Assembly (NCBI GenBank): GCA_030248225.1 | Contig: JASANE010026793.1 | Location: forward strand, 1 to 64,000 | Direction: 5' to 3' | Source: Trileptium ribeirensis | Lineage: Eukaryota; Nematoda; Enoplea; Enoplida; Thoracostomopsidae | DNA length: 64,000 nt | The notes under the pieces: generated by a model | Seen by the model: the letters and a program-made list of their open reading frames with translations, nothing else | What the model was told of the DNA's origin: nothing | Databases searched by the model: none | In this document: piece after piece, positions 43,815 to 55,661 of the stretch | Numbering within the stretch: position 1 is the stretch's first letter | Layout: every line of letters starts with the position of its first letter | Program-made: the position numbers and the translations under genes

Positions 43815-46800
43815 AGCATTCTAGGATGGACGGAATCGAAAATTAGATTGGCACCAGGTCCGGTTGTTGCATTGATTCAGGAGTCGCTCATCATGGGGAC
43901 CCACTATCCGGCCAAACTTGAGGACGTAAAAGATCAGTTTTTCTATAGTGTTAGTCCAAAAACTAAAATTAGAACTGCTATATATGCTTCTGAAGAGCTT
44001 ATTGCCAGTTTTATTAACCAGTTTTCAGACGGTGATTCTACTGTAGTAAAAATTTGTTTCAAAATTAATGGCGGAATGCGAGACGTCTACCTTGCATCTA
44101 TGTATTTACCCTATGACGCGAGAGTGGCCGCCGGGAAAAACCGGAATTATTCAGCAAGTTTTTGTGAAAATAAAGCGATAGAATTGATAATATGTTGTGA
44201 CGCTAATGCTCACAGCATGATATGAGGTAGTAGAAACACTAATAGAAGAGGTGAAGAACTGGTGGTCTTTCTCTTGACTATCAATCTGGATTTTCAATCG
44301 GGGTAAAGAGCCGACTTGTGTTATCTCAATAGACGAGAAGTTATTAATTTAACATTATCTAGTACGCTGACTGAACAATATAGATATAGTTGGGAAGTGT
44401 TAACAGAATATACTGGATGGGATCACAAGTGTATTCGGCACAGAGTGGCTTTAAATTCTGTTAAAACTGGAAAACCTGAGCTTAACATTAGGAAATTAAA
44501 TTGGAATTCATATAAAAGAAGAGTAGAGGAGATTATAAATGCTGAAGAATGGGTTCAGTGTAATAGTAAAGATGATATTGATATTACTGTGATAAATTAT
44601 ATAACTAGCACACTTAGAACTACGGCGGAAGAGAATTGTCCGATGAAATCTAATCGGGCGAATCGCAATAGATGGTGGAATGAGAACTTAGCAAGTAATA
44701 AGAAAAAAGTCAGGAAACTTTACAGAATGGTGGTTAAATATGGAGATTTAAGAACGTGGAACAAATATAGGATGTTGCGAAATCAGTATAAGTGCCTGAT
44801 TAAAGATAGAAAATTGGAAACATGGAAGAAATTCTGTGAATCGATTCATTCGGCTCCGGAAAGTAACAGAATAAACAATATTATGAAAAAGAATAATCGG
44901 AATGTGTTGGGGAGGATTAGAGGCGGAAATGGATTTTTTGTTGATAGCGATAAAGAAGCTTTGGAAGTAATGATGCGTCCTCACATAACAGGGTGTGAGG
45001 TTGATGATGAGGTCAATTTTGTTGAAAGGAATCGGCCTATTACAACCAGTAAATTCGACATGGATTTAATAGATATGATTAACCAAAACAAGGTGACTGA
45101 TTCAGTAAGAAGTTTTGGCGCTTATAAAGCACCGGGTCCGGATATGATCTATCCGATTCTGCTGCAGACTTGCATAGAGAAGATAGTGAATATTTTGGTA
45201 ACTATTTATAGATCGTGTCCCCGACTAGGCTATATGCCTCAGTCTTGGAGATAAAGCAAAATGACTTTTATTCTGAAACCAGGCAAAGACGACTATACTG
45301 ACTCTTCTTTCAACGAGAAGCGTCACAGCTGAATTGAAGGTGGCTAGATGCACTGTAAAACCTTCCCGAAGATTTCCACAAGGAGACGTGTTATCTCCAC
45401 TCCTGTGGAGCCTGGTGGTTGATGAACCCAAATCAACAGATCAGGGTTATATGTGTGGGGTACTCTGATGATTTGGCAGTAATGGGGACTTCCACCTCTC
45501 TACAAGCTGTTATAATAGGCTCCAGAATGGCTTAAATATGATTTTTCATTGGTGTGCGAGTAGAGGACTAGCTGTGAATGCGGCAAAAAGTAAGAGTGTC
45601 ATTTTCCCAAGGAAAGAAGTATAATTGGGTATAGGCAGATGATGATTGGTGGTACGCCTGTGGCGCTTTCGAATGAAGTTAAATATTTGGGTCTAATATT
45701 AAACAACAAATTAAGCTGGAAGCCAAACTTTATTGAAAACTGTAGTTAGCCATCAAGCTTCTGTTCTCACTTAAAAGATCGGTACGCTGTATTTGGGGGT
45801 GAAACCATGTACAACAAATTTTTTTGTATCAGTCTGTGGTTATGCCGTCACTGATGTATGGCGTGGTTTGCTGGTGGCACAGATCTGGTGTCATATACCG
45901 GCTTTCTTGAAAAGGTCCAAAGATTAGACTGTTGCATGATTATGGGTGCTTTAAAACGACTCCACTTGATGGCATGCAAGCGGTATTGAATATCATACCT
46001 ATTGATCAGGGATAACCGGAACCTGGTCTTCGAAATTCATATATGGTAAAAAAGATGAAAGAAGAAGTGAAAGTATAGTGGATTTAAAATGCATTAAAAT
46101 AACTTTTACATTAAACTTAATGTATTGCGATGCATTATAGCGTTTCTGAAACTTTAAAGAGACTGAAGCTAATAATGGTTATTTATTGATCAATATGTCG
46201 GTTTTTTGGACACAGCAAAAAAATACCGCGCCAAATTGAATGTGTTTACAACGCATGGAGCGTAGAATAAACACTTCCGCTCTGTCTCCAGTTGCCTCCC
46301 TTTACTACACATACGGTTGTTACATGTTGTTCTGTAGGAAACATGAAATTACCTATTGGTTTATATGGTTCTAAGAGAAAATAATGGAAGATGATTTTCT
46401 TATCAGTGGTCAGAGACACTATTTAGGCTAGCGTTGGACAAACAGTGCCCGTCAGTTAGATGATAACTTTCTAATGAGAATGCTATAAATGAGACAAACT
46501 GTGATGCTCCTCGCACAGTTTCAATAACTTCAGTTCATTGCCAAGAAATTAGTTCTGGCTGCGTTGCAGATAAAGTTACTTTACTTCAATTTCGACAGAT
46601 TTACAAAGATTACAAGCGCACTGGCTGCTGCTTGGCGCAACTTGTAGATGCTTTGCCGGAACCGCAACCGGAACACGATTTTCGCCGTAACCGAAATTCC
46701 GGTTACTCCCTGCCATTGATGTACTGGCTAGAGAATTGGCGTTGAAGAAATAACATAGACTCAAATGTATGGGTCTCTGGAGTGATTATGTGATTAAAGA

Positions 46801-47779
46801 ACGTGGGCAACCGACGATAGCGGAGGAAGCTGTCACATATGGTCCCCTTCTGAGCATGCCTTCAGATAATGTTGTAGCAACAAGGAATAACCAATTCTGA
46901 TTTTACGAGGACTTTAGCGTCGACTCGGTGGAAAGTACTGAAACAGTATTCTACACGGACTGATCGGCGATCAACATGGGCAATGAAAGGAGTTGTGGTG
47001 GGGGTGTCTTTATTCTAAATAAAGTATCACTATTCATCCCGCTTAGTAGACATGCAACTGTTTTTCAGGCAGAAGTTACTGCTATATGCAGATGCGCACA
47101 AATTCTAGAAGAAACGAAATTTAGGAACAGAAGTATAGCTATTTTTAGCGATAGTCAAACTGCAGTTAAGGCATTAGATAATTCCCGAATCAGATCTTGG
47201 TGCGTTCTAGAATGCATAAAGCATCTGAATAGAGTTAGTAAACGGAACAGGTTGAAACTAGGTTGGATTAAAGGACATTCTGGATTGTTTGGGAGTGAAA
47301 TGCCTGATACGCTGGCTAAGAAGGGGTGGGACACTGCGTTTTTGGGTCCCGAAAATTGTATTCCTATAAGTAATACAATTGTTAAAACTTTCTTAAAAGA
47401 TTGTTCATATAGGGACCATCAGTCAAAGTGGCGCGATGGAAACAATTGCTTGCAGGCTAGATGTTTTTAAAGAAACTGATAAAAGAAAATCCATGTTTCT
47501 ATGGATATTGAATAAAGATAGAACGAGTATTGCCGTGCAGTTTCTTACTGGGCACGGCAATTTTATGAAACATTTGAAAACTCTTAAGATTGAAGACAAT
47601 GACAAGTGTAGAAGGTGTGGTAAAGATTTGGAGACTGCAAAACATTTGTCTTTTGAATGTAGCAAACTAAGAAACTTAAGATTGAAATTCCTTGGGCATG
47701 GAATTTTGGATAGCTCCCAAGGCCATCAATTAAAATTGACTCAACTAATCCGTTTCTGGAATAGGATAAGATTTTAGAT
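43815..47779 (+). pseudogene. LOA-like LINE ORF2: endonuclease, RT, RNase H, zinc knuckle; broken
   Basis: The endonuclease reads VVALIQESLIMGTHYPA, YLASMYLPYD and ELIICCDANAHSMI (to 44222), followed by RREVINLTLSSTL. The linker/RT frame 44316-45254 contains SFGAYKAPGPDMIYPILLQ and LGYMPQSW. After a deletion, FPQGDVLSPLLWSLVVDE (about 45370) and VGYSDDLAVMG (about 45455) are the RT core, with YSDD in place of the usual YADD. The hAT copy interrupts at 46007-46712. RNase H spans about 46945-47380: VFYTD followed by a stop in place of Gly at 46961, then FQAEVTAICRCAQ, AIFSDSQTAVKAL and LGWIKGHSGLFGSEMPDTLA give the D-E-D-H/D pattern. The C-terminus has CRRCGKDLETAKHLSFEC, a knuckle typical of this LINE group. 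Many stops and at least one large RT deletion. Confidence 0.84.
46007..46712. mobile_element. 706-bp non-autonomous hAT element, second copy
   Basis: It begins CAGGGATAACCGGAACCTGG and ends GGTTACTCCCTG, with flanks CTATTGAT (45999-46006) and CCATTGAT (46713-46720), 7 of 8 identical. The interior parallels the 38910-39775 copy (GGTCTTCGAAATT, GGATTTAAAATGCATTAAA, TTACATTAAACTTAA), but it has a shorter CCGGAA array at the left. It splits the LOA-like ORF2 between RT and RNase H. Confidence 0.9.
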
Positions 47780-47864
47780 TCTTTAAACAGATTGGGGTAT
47801 TGGAAAGGATCTAGGCTCCAGCCAGACTACATTAACCCCAACTGCTGTCATTCATTCATTCACT

Positions 47865-49440
47865 CAATGCACGATAAAATATTAGAATGGTACTGTTATT
47901 TCTGTAGCTCGCTTGCGGCACTCCTTTCGGTAACCGTATTAAAGTCACAGTACTCTTCTTAGCACTCGTATGAAAAGCCGCGGCACTATTCTTTATTACC
48001 GTTTTCATTGCTCAGTTTAGCCTAAACCGGCTCCTCTTGCACAGTCTGACACTAGATTTTTCACAGTCTGACTTTTTGACGCTATTTAACAGTCTCACTT
48101 CGGCAACTATTTCACATTCAGCTCGACAATCCCTAGCTATTACTTTAGATTTTAGGTTAAGTTACAGGTACCGAGTACTTGGCCTAGTCCTTTTACAGCT
48201 ACCGAGTACTTGGCCTTGTCCTTTACACTAAGTTATAACGACTATTGTTTAAGGGTTATAATTGAGCGATAGTGATTATAAGTTAGGTTATCTGTTACTT
48301 TATTAAAGCCCCTGTGGGTTGGTACAGTGCCCCTGGCTGGCTGGCAACTGCATAAGTAATTGATTACCTTAACCTAACTCTCAGATTTATGCGATTAATG
48401 CCAATTATGTAAAAAGGCCGATCCCGGCTGGCTGCCGAACCACGTTATTAAAACTGTACAGTAGCGGTCGCCTACTATGCAGTTGAAGTTTGCTCAATCC
48501 TAGGCCCCCGGCTGGCTGGCACAACTGGCTGGATGTTAGGTATATATACAGTACTGGAGACTGTGATAATCCGAAGCCAACCTTTAACTCGCATGGTCTT
48601 CCCAAGAATAGTAAACTTGCTCCGCCGACCCCGGCTGGGTGCCAGACTTCACAAGTAGCACTACAATTTATGCAAGGCCCACCTGCACTCTCACCCTGGT
48701 TATTACTCACTCGACTCCGCGGGGCCGAAATTTTTAAAAGATTACTAAGTCTATTTACAATCCTACTGTACTATCGCCCTTACTAAGCTTATTGCCACTT
48801 CGCTTCCTGTGGTTTTGTTTGGGAATAATATTACTAAATTGACTAGTAAAATTCTAAATATCTTATTTGTGAGCAATGATGCTTCGCTCGATACTTCACT
48901 ACGAAGACTCAATTCAGTTTACCCAACGCACTCTCCACTATTTATACAAAAGATATAAAGATAGTCAAGTAATTCCAAACACGCTATTCCTTGTCAATGC
49001 TTATCAGAATTGCTTCCACCGTAGTATAAATCAGAAATCAGATGAAATACACTGACACTAAGCCTTATCGATGCTCTCATACACTGTAAACGCCGCTCTT
49101 GATATCCCAAATGTGATGTGACGCAATAAAACCTTAACGCGTAGTTATGTAACTAAACACGTAAAAGCAACGTAAATCAATAATACGAATAAAACAGTTA
49201 AGTTAGTTCTGGAACATCTGCACTCTACGAGATCACGAAGTAGACTGATGATTAAAGTGAAAAGCTGGATTATCTGTATATAGCAAAAAGGAAAAACAAG
49301 TTGGATTTATGCAAATTAAGTAAATAAAAGAAATTAAATTTTATAAATTTCGAAAATTAAAACCCAGGGAAACATATAATAAATTATTTTGTATTTTTTT
49401 AAAAAAGATTAAAAATTAGGATTTTAACCCGGGAACCCCG
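47865..49440 (-). mobile_element. LTR of the retroelement, copy A
   Basis: It is colinear with copy B at 49712-51510. Shared blocks include GTAGCTCGCTTG-GGCA, CACAGTCTGAC, GACAATCCCTA, TTGGCCTAGTCCTT, TTGAGCGATAGTG, TGTTACTTTATTAAAGCCC-TGTGGGTTG, ACATATAATAAA and CCCGGGGAAC-like ends. The leader follows on the minus strand, so LTR and gag read right to left. The last stretch of this LTR is displaced to 42010-42056 by the LOA-like LINE. Copy A has a local duplication of ACCGAGTACTTGGCCT-GTCCTTT at 48169-48226. Confidence 0.66.
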
Positions 49441-49711
49441 TGGTAGCCTACTATGTTATATTGTTTGTTTGTTTCTTTTAGGGGTTGGATGATGATTTTT
49501 TCTTATGTCGGCTGTCGGTATTAAAAAGGACGGGATTCGTTACCGAGAGATTGTGCGGTTCGAGGTGTGGCCAGTAGAATGACGGTGGGATGCATGGTAC
49601 GACGCGCGTCTTTCTTTTCGTGAGCGATACGGGTGCCTTATATTTTGTGATGCGGCGTGATCCTTGCTCGGCTTTACGTGCTCGAGTTCCAGATATTGTG
49701 GCAACAAACAC
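49441..49711 (-). mobile_element. retroelement leader fragment between two LTR copies
   Basis: It matches the leader at 41790-42010 (GAGGTGTGGCCAGTAGAATG, GTGATGCGGCGTGATCCTTG, CTCGAGTTCCAGAT) but carries about 14 extra bases (near 49672-49686) between the last two. Minus-strand TGGAACTCGAGC next to the LTR end could be a primer-binding site; I could not assign a tRNA. The gag part is missing, so LTR-leader-LTR are head to tail. Confidence 0.6.
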
Positions 49712-51510
49712 GGATATAGAATGTTTATTATATCACGATAAAAGGTTATGCACTGTTATCGCCGTAGCTCGCTTGAGGCAGTATGCTTCGATAACCGTAT
49801 CAGAATAATCGTACTCCTCTCAGTGCTCGTTTCGAAAAGCCTAGGCACTATTCTATAGTCTCGTATTTTCACACACGCTTCGCACTAGTTTTTCAATAAC
49901 GACTGATTGAGCTCTCGTAACCAAAACGGGGGTACTTTCTTTAGTACCAGATTGTTTTCAGCTCACACTCGTGCTCCGCCGGACTCAATTGCACAGTCTG
50001 ACTTCAGCTATTTAGCAGTCTGACGTTTCACTTTCGCTATGCACTTCGGCCACTAATTTCGGTGTTCTCGACAATCCCTATCTAGTACTTTGGTTCTTAG
50101 GGTAATTTAAGGTCAAGAAGTGTTGGCCTAGTCCTTAACCCTAAGTTATACCAACCTATGTTTAAAGGTTATATTTGAGCGATAGTGGTTAGAACTTAGG
50201 GTATGTGTTACTTTATTAAAGCCCTTGTGGGTTGACACAATGACATCGGACGGTAGCCACTATGCAATTATCTGAGTACCTTGACCTAGGCCTTAGATTT
50301 ATGCTAATAGTGCCAGTTATGTTAAAGTTATTAGAACTATACGGTAGCGGTCGACTACTGTGCAGTTGAAGTTTCTGACTCCATACGTCCTATCAGACGG
50401 GGAATCGTATGGGGAGATTCCGGACCGATGGACACCGGTCAAGAAACAATCACGAATAGGATCTACGGTGGCTCGAGGTGTAGTCGATTAATTGCCCTTT
50501 CCTCACCCGGTCTAATCAAGAATAGCACTACTTGATGCTAGGGTCCGGACGGTTGCCACAGGCACAAGTAGTATATACTACTAATTAATTCGGAATCCAC
50601 TTTCACTCTCACCCTGGAATATTTCTCACTCGACACAGGGGCCGAAATTTATAAGCTATTACTAAACCTAGTACTTTACAATTACCTATCGCCCCTAGTA
50701 AGCCTTATTGCCACTTGCTCACGATTTTTCTTGGGAAAATTAATATTATTAAGTAAATAATAACTGGTTAAATGTACTTATTTGTATAGTCAAACGCAGC
50801 CATCCTATATGTATTCACAACTCGTTTCACTCCACACCATAAAAGTCAGCCACTGCTCCGCATATTCTTTACATTCGAAAATAATGTCAGCTACGTAAAG
50901 AGCTAATAGCAAGGAAACCCCAGTATAGGTTTTTCCTAATCTTAGAATCACTTGTCTACTATGCTATGGGCCGATAATAGGCATCTTTTCAGTAGGACAA
51001 CTATGACATAATTGGCACTGAATTCACCAGATGGCACTAGCCGCAATTCTTTGCGTTAGGTACTTGCTAAGAGATCCATTTCCCTGAGATAAGCCAAGAA
51101 AACACTAAAAGCAGTTCTGTTGGTCTAATCCGTTATCACTCCTACTAAAGTTCCGTACCGGTATTAGGTAAAACCGTAACAATGACGTTAATAAGCTAGA
51201 AAAATTAGCTAAGTAACCGCACTACGAAAACAAGAATAAATAAAACTATTAAGTTCCCTCAAAGCGACGGTTGTATGCTACGACATCAGAACTCAAACTG
51301 AATCGGTAATGTAAAAACTTCCTAAATACAAGTTAGCTACACACTGTAATTAAACCAAATTATGCAAATTAAAAAAGAAAAATATACAATTTTATAAATT
51401 TTAGGATTTTAGAATTCCAAAAGCTTAGGGAGACATATAATAAACTATTTAGTAAAAAATAAGAAAAATAATGTTTTTAGCCCGGGGAACGCTTTGGTAG
51501 CTACTAAACC
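49712..51510 (-). mobile_element. LTR of the retroelement, copy B
   Basis: About 1.8 kb, parallel to copy A over its length with many small indels and substitutions, so the two are not recent twins. On the minus strand it starts near TAGTAGCTACCAAAGCG and ends with an AATAAA before the leader. No open frame of note. Confidence 0.64.
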
Positions 51511-52154
51511 CCAGACAGCTTAGCAACAACTCCATTTAAGCAAATGTTCGCATATCGAAAACATTCTTAGCTATGTAATTATACGTGGATTTCACAGCAA
51601 GTATAGGTCCGATTGTGCTATTTCAACTTCGGTTTTAATTAGCTTTACCGTTTACACTGTTTACCCGATAATCTAGCGAAAGTCGACATATTTAATTTCT
51701 CATAAAAACAGTGTTAGAGTATAACAACTGTTTGGCTGTACCTACTGCACACGGTTCGACGAATGGTAGGACCTACACCTGCCTCATAGAACAGAAGCTC
51801 TCATAGTAACCGTAATTAATTTATAAAATGAAAATAGCAAGCTAAATCTTGTTAAGGCGTAATTTAAAAGTAGCATCAGATGACATAAAATAGCAAACCC
51901 AAACAATGTATCCTGACGCTTGTATTAGGAAGTAAAATCAGTGTTCTGTGATGCAGTAGCTGTAGCGTCTAAGTCGAAAGAATTATATAAATGACCTGGA
52001 TTACTTAAAGAAACACTCTCCGCCAAAATATATATGCAACGGGTGTGGTACCGTTTCCTTGCTTCCGGTGTGCACAGTAGGACGAAATATCGTCTTATTT
52101 TAGTTTTGACATAGATTTCTGTATATATTATGCTCTAGCTGAGTATATAATTTT
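51511..52154. other. no gene recognised
   Basis: Flank of the LTR retroelement. Nothing supportable was seen on either strand. Confidence 0.4.
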
Positions 52155-52432
52155 AGTTATAATAGCTGACATGTTCTACATCCATAAATGCCGAGATCCG
52201 AGGTCACAAGGTGGACATCGGGGCAACAAGGTATGATGTCAGAGGCGACGTTAGGAACCCGTATTCTTCATATAGGGCGATCACTCACATGTCAAGGGTA
52301 CCCTCACTAAAAAACCTGGCAAATAAAATCGACTCGAAAAACGACTTATCAAATAAATATTACACTAGAAGTTACTCACTGTATACTGTAGAAGGTCCTA
52401 CCACACCAGAGGGAGGGCCACTCACACAATAG
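52155..52432 (+). other. open frame of protein-like composition, unrecognised
   Basis: After a TAG at about 52167 that could serve as an acceptor AG, a frame is open to TAG at 52430. It reads HKVDIGATRYDVRGDVRN, then YSSYRAITHMSRVPSLKN and YYTRSYSLYTVEGPTTPEGG. There is no ATG near its start. It may be a last exon of an unknown gene or chance. Confidence 0.22.
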
Positions 52433-52799
52433 TTTAGAGACGGCAGCTCACTCAATAGTTTCAATCAACTTCAAATACAGATAAATAACAGATAATTGAT
52501 GCTATAATACTAAATCCTGAAAAATAAAAAAAGTTGAATAGACAATATTCTTGTAGAAATAGTATTAGACAGTTATATGCAAATAAACCTTTACATCTTG
52601 CTGCTGATGGATCGTTTACGTTAACTTGAGTCCGCCGTGACCTGGCTATGTCAACAGTCTAGCTTTGCTAGTTGGGACAATGAACACTCATGTTTGACTA
52701 TTTGTTTTGTCCGCATTTACTTAGCTCGCCATGTTTGATCATCTGGGCGTCATGGCGCACTAAACCGTACAAATATATGAGTCTTGGCGTGCTGTTTTC

Positions 52800-53105
52800 A
52801 CGCTAGCAGCTGCCAAAATTTAAATTTACCGCATTGGAAGGCTGCCAATATTGAATTTTCCGGGCTGGACAACTGCCAAAATTTGGATAGCCGCGCTGGA
52901 AAATTGCCAAAATTTTAATTCTCCGCGCTAGACAACTGTAAAAATTTAGCGCTGGACAGCTGTCAAAATTTGAATTTCCCTCGCTGGAAAACTGCCAAAA
53001 TTTGAATTCCCCGCGCTGGACAAGTGCCAATATTTAAATTTACAACGTTGTATAGCTGCTAAAATTTGAATTTCTTGCGCTGGACAGCCGCCAATATTTA
53101 GCGTA
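52800..53105. repeat. 32-bp tandem repeat, about 10 copies
   Basis: The motif GCTGGACAACTGCCAAAATTTGAATTTCC-like recurs with anchors TGCCAAAA at 52811, 52843, 52874, 52905, 52938, 52961, 52993, 53025, 53057 and 53089, spacing 31-33 except one 23-bp unit. Copies are 70-90 percent alike. A 75-codon minus-strand frame across it is a by-product. Confidence 0.9.
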
Positions 53106-53829
53106 TCAAATTTGTTATATTCAGTGATATTGAAAGTTTTCCACTACAAAAATTGCAGCAGACAGAGTCGTGTTAATAGGAAATTCTAAACAACTCGAAC
53201 AGCACAGGGTATGCTGATTGATTCGTTCTTATTATAATGTTGTTAACAAAATTTTGTATTCTTCAAATTGTGCGTCTTAAAGTCTTCTTCACGTGAATGA
53301 GCTAGCTGAAATTTTACTTATAGTCTACTGGCATTTGTACCAAAACAGCATAAAATGTCGCAATTTTGTGTTGTATCGTGAGTTTCCACTGGCCTTAGCT
53401 TAAGCTAAGATTTTTATATGAGACTCACACTAAGCCGAAGCCGAGTATAAATACAATGAAGATGCATTTTTAATCTGGGGTGGATGGACAGTTCTTGTCG
53501 GTTATTGCATATGCATTGGTACGCGTTGGTTTTCTGGTGGATCTACGACGGAATACCGAGACAGATTGGTTATGGATACATAGAAGTCTGCAAACCTACA
53601 ATAAAATAATTTAATAATCATGTAAACGAACATGCTCAATATATAAGACGCTATTTATGGCAAAGTTCTCAGGCTATTTAGTCTGTTTGTATATACCGCT
53701 TCCTGGACTACTTCTTAATAACAAGTTTCTGGTTGCAAGCAGCCGACTCCAATAGTCAACCATTCTATGTTTAACGGTTTCTTGTAAACAAACTTGTGTT
53801 TCGTACAGTCTTGAAAGAGCTTTGCTCCT
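53106..53829. other. no gene recognised
   Basis: No gene is seen. A CTTAGCTTAAGCTAAG palindrome near 53396 recalls the interior of the MITE at 6353-6569 and may be a fragment of that family. Confidence 0.35.
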
Positions 53830-53990
53830 GCGTCGGACTGAACCTGGATACCTTTGGAGCGAAATTCGTGCTATCTGAGAGCTGTTGTTCGGATTCTCAA
53901 GGAACTTAACAAAGCGAGCGAACAACTGTTGTATTCCCTGAGGCGTAGATCCACGTTGAGTTGCAGAAAACAAACGTTTATTGACAACCA
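53830..53990 (-). repeat. diverged fragment of the tRNA-like MITE family
   Basis: On the minus strand, TTCGCTCGCTTTGTTAAGTTC and AACAGCTCTCAGATAGC match the 55366-55926 elements. Box A is degraded, and a GGTTCAGTCC box B-like site follows. No terminal repeats are visible. Confidence 0.5.
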
Positions 53991-54925
53991 ACAGAAGTAA
54001 GCGAACAGAAGACGTAGTAAACAAGACAGTAAAAGTAACGTTGAATCGAGACAATAAGAAACAGTAAACTGAACAGTAATGAAACAGTACTTCAGCAGTA
54101 ACTAAACAGTAGCTGTGGTAACAACCGTCTTTAAATATAATTAAAGAATTTTCTAGAGTAATCATGACATCAGTCTTCGAAATCCGTAGAACATTCTAGA
54201 AAGATCGAGATGCCGTCACTCCACGTGTTAGGATGTCCTCGTACGTCATAGGAGCTTCCAGAACAGGATCGAATGTAATTCCAAAATGTTCTGGCGAAGC
54301 AAATCCATAACAACAACATCACACGCGCAAACGCAGGGTGCATACCAAACTTATTTTAAATGCATCGCATCGCAATAACCGCTGATAATTTTGTCAGTTT
54401 AAACAACGACAGGATTAATAAACTTTTCAAGATGTTAGTTTGATTGCGCGCTGCAAAAATGTGTTGTATCTACGTTGGAGTATTGTAGGACGGATGTACT
54501 TCAGAGTTTCAGAGTTATAACGAATTTACAATCAGAATGCAGTTGTGTCCAAGTTTGCAGCCAAATTGATACCGTCAGAATTATAAAAGCCGATCTCGAA
54601 CTACCGGCGGAGTGCATTCGAAATAGGATTTAATTTTCACTGTATTCAATTTTTATACCGAAACAACTATCTGACTGTAATATATCTGAAATAGTATTAT
54701 TCTGATCATATATGTCCATAAAACCGAGTATCAAAAACCATGCGAATTAACAATACGAAGTAAACAATACAAACTAAACAACCATACGAATCAACCATGT
54801 CACGAATGTTCGGCTCCCTAGTCCTCATCACAGTGAATTTACAATTTCAGCTTAGCTATTTCTTAATAAGATCAAACCTGTCTCATTAGCATATAATCAG
54901 CTGAATAATCGTCGATTGTATATTA
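53991..54925. other. no gene recognised
   Basis: A 163-codon minus-strand frame (54165-53674) begins here and runs into the repeat fragment at 53830-53990; I see no protein motif in it and treat it as non-coding. Confidence 0.35.
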
Positions 54926-55156
54926 CCCTAAATCAACTCAAAAGTGTTTGCCAGGGATCGAACCCGAAACGTACGGGTGAACCTTGTGTACACAAACCAC
55001 TGAGCTACCTGAGAGCTGTTGCTCGGTTCCTTAAGGAACCTCACAATGCGAGCGAATGACAACGCACGTTCAAACGTACAATATACGACAAACTCAGTAA
55101 ACACAACGAGTCCCAATGTGCGTTGGGTCCATTTGGACCTTGTGAGCATGAGATGA
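54926..55156 (-). mobile_element. older copy of the piggyBac-like, tRNA-containing MITE
   Basis: It is colinear with the two 265-bp copies downstream, with eroded ends (TTACCCTAAATC at the left, GAGATGATTAA at the right). The minus-strand tRNA-like part is kept: TAGCTCAGTGGTTTGTG as box A and GGGTTCGATCCCTGGC as box B, the latter closer to consensus than in the younger copies. Confidence 0.8.
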
Positions 55157-55365
55157 TTAACACATTTGCTTGTCGAAAATTAGCTGTGATGCAGTTTTTT
55201 GATGTCAAACTGACTCAGAGCACTCGATGGCGCATTCGAGTCGCGTCCCCTAGAAACAAGTGTCTTTATCGTTTTAGACAGCTGAACAGTGTAGGGCAGT
55301 GGTTTGGGGTGGCACTCCCCATCCCGTGGAAGTACAGCAGAGGTTTATGAAGATTAAAATCTTAA

Positions 55366-55630
55366 CCCTTTCATGCCCGAATTAATTTGAGTATCGTGCA
55401 ATGTTTGACAAACTCAAGCCCGCGCCAGCGATCGAACCCGAAACGTTCGGTTGAAACTTGTGTACACAAACCACTGAGCTATCTGAGAGCTGTTGCTCGG
55501 TTCCTTAAGGAACCGTACAATGCGAGCGAATAACAACGCACGTTCAAACGTACGATATACGACAAATTCAGTAAACACAACGAGTTGCAATGTGCGTTGG
55601 GTCCATTTGGACCTTACGGGCATGAGAGGG
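55366..55630 (-). mobile_element. 265-bp piggyBac-like MITE carrying a tRNA-like sequence, copy 1
   Basis: TTAA (55362-55365) precedes CCCTTTCATGCCCG, and the inverse CGGGCATGAGAGGG ends at 55630 before TTAG, a one-base variant of TTAA. The 14-16-bp ends and TTAA target are piggyBac features. On the minus strand lies TAGCTCAGTGG (box A), 43 bases before GGTTCGATCGC (box B), the spacing seen in tRNAs. A cloverleaf cannot be closed, since the D-stem and acceptor do not pair. A GGTTCCTTAAGGAACC palindrome sits before it. Confidence 0.88.
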
Positions 55631-55661
55631 TTAGTTATGCGATTGGTTAATTTTCAATTAA

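Larger units (their letters stand above)
42057..47864 (+). mobile_element. LOA-like LINE with RNase H, inserted in an LTR
   Basis: The element carries ORF1, an APE-type endonuclease, RT, RNase H and a terminal zinc knuckle on the plus strand, and ends in a (CATT)n-type tail (47848-47862). Imperfect copies of the target flank it: CAAGGCATGATAA at 42044-42056 and CAATGCACGATAA at 47865-47877 (10 of 13 identical). That flanking sequence matches the end of the LTR seen uninterrupted at about 49725-49735. RNase H together with the endonuclease style (CCDANAHS...) points to the LOA/R1/I group, LOA being my best guess. The hAT copy at 46007-46712 lies within it. It is inactivated by stops and an RT deletion. 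Confidence 0.82.

Noticed and set aside
49235..49265. Hammerhead-like CTGATGA ... GAAA words
   Set aside because: No stem II can form between them and no flanking stems I and III.
52803..53030. 75-codon minus-strand frame
   Set aside because: Entirely within the 32-bp tandem repeat; composition follows the repeat.
53674..54165. 163-codon minus-strand frame
   Set aside because: It runs through a repeat fragment and has no recognisable domain or plausible splice structure.
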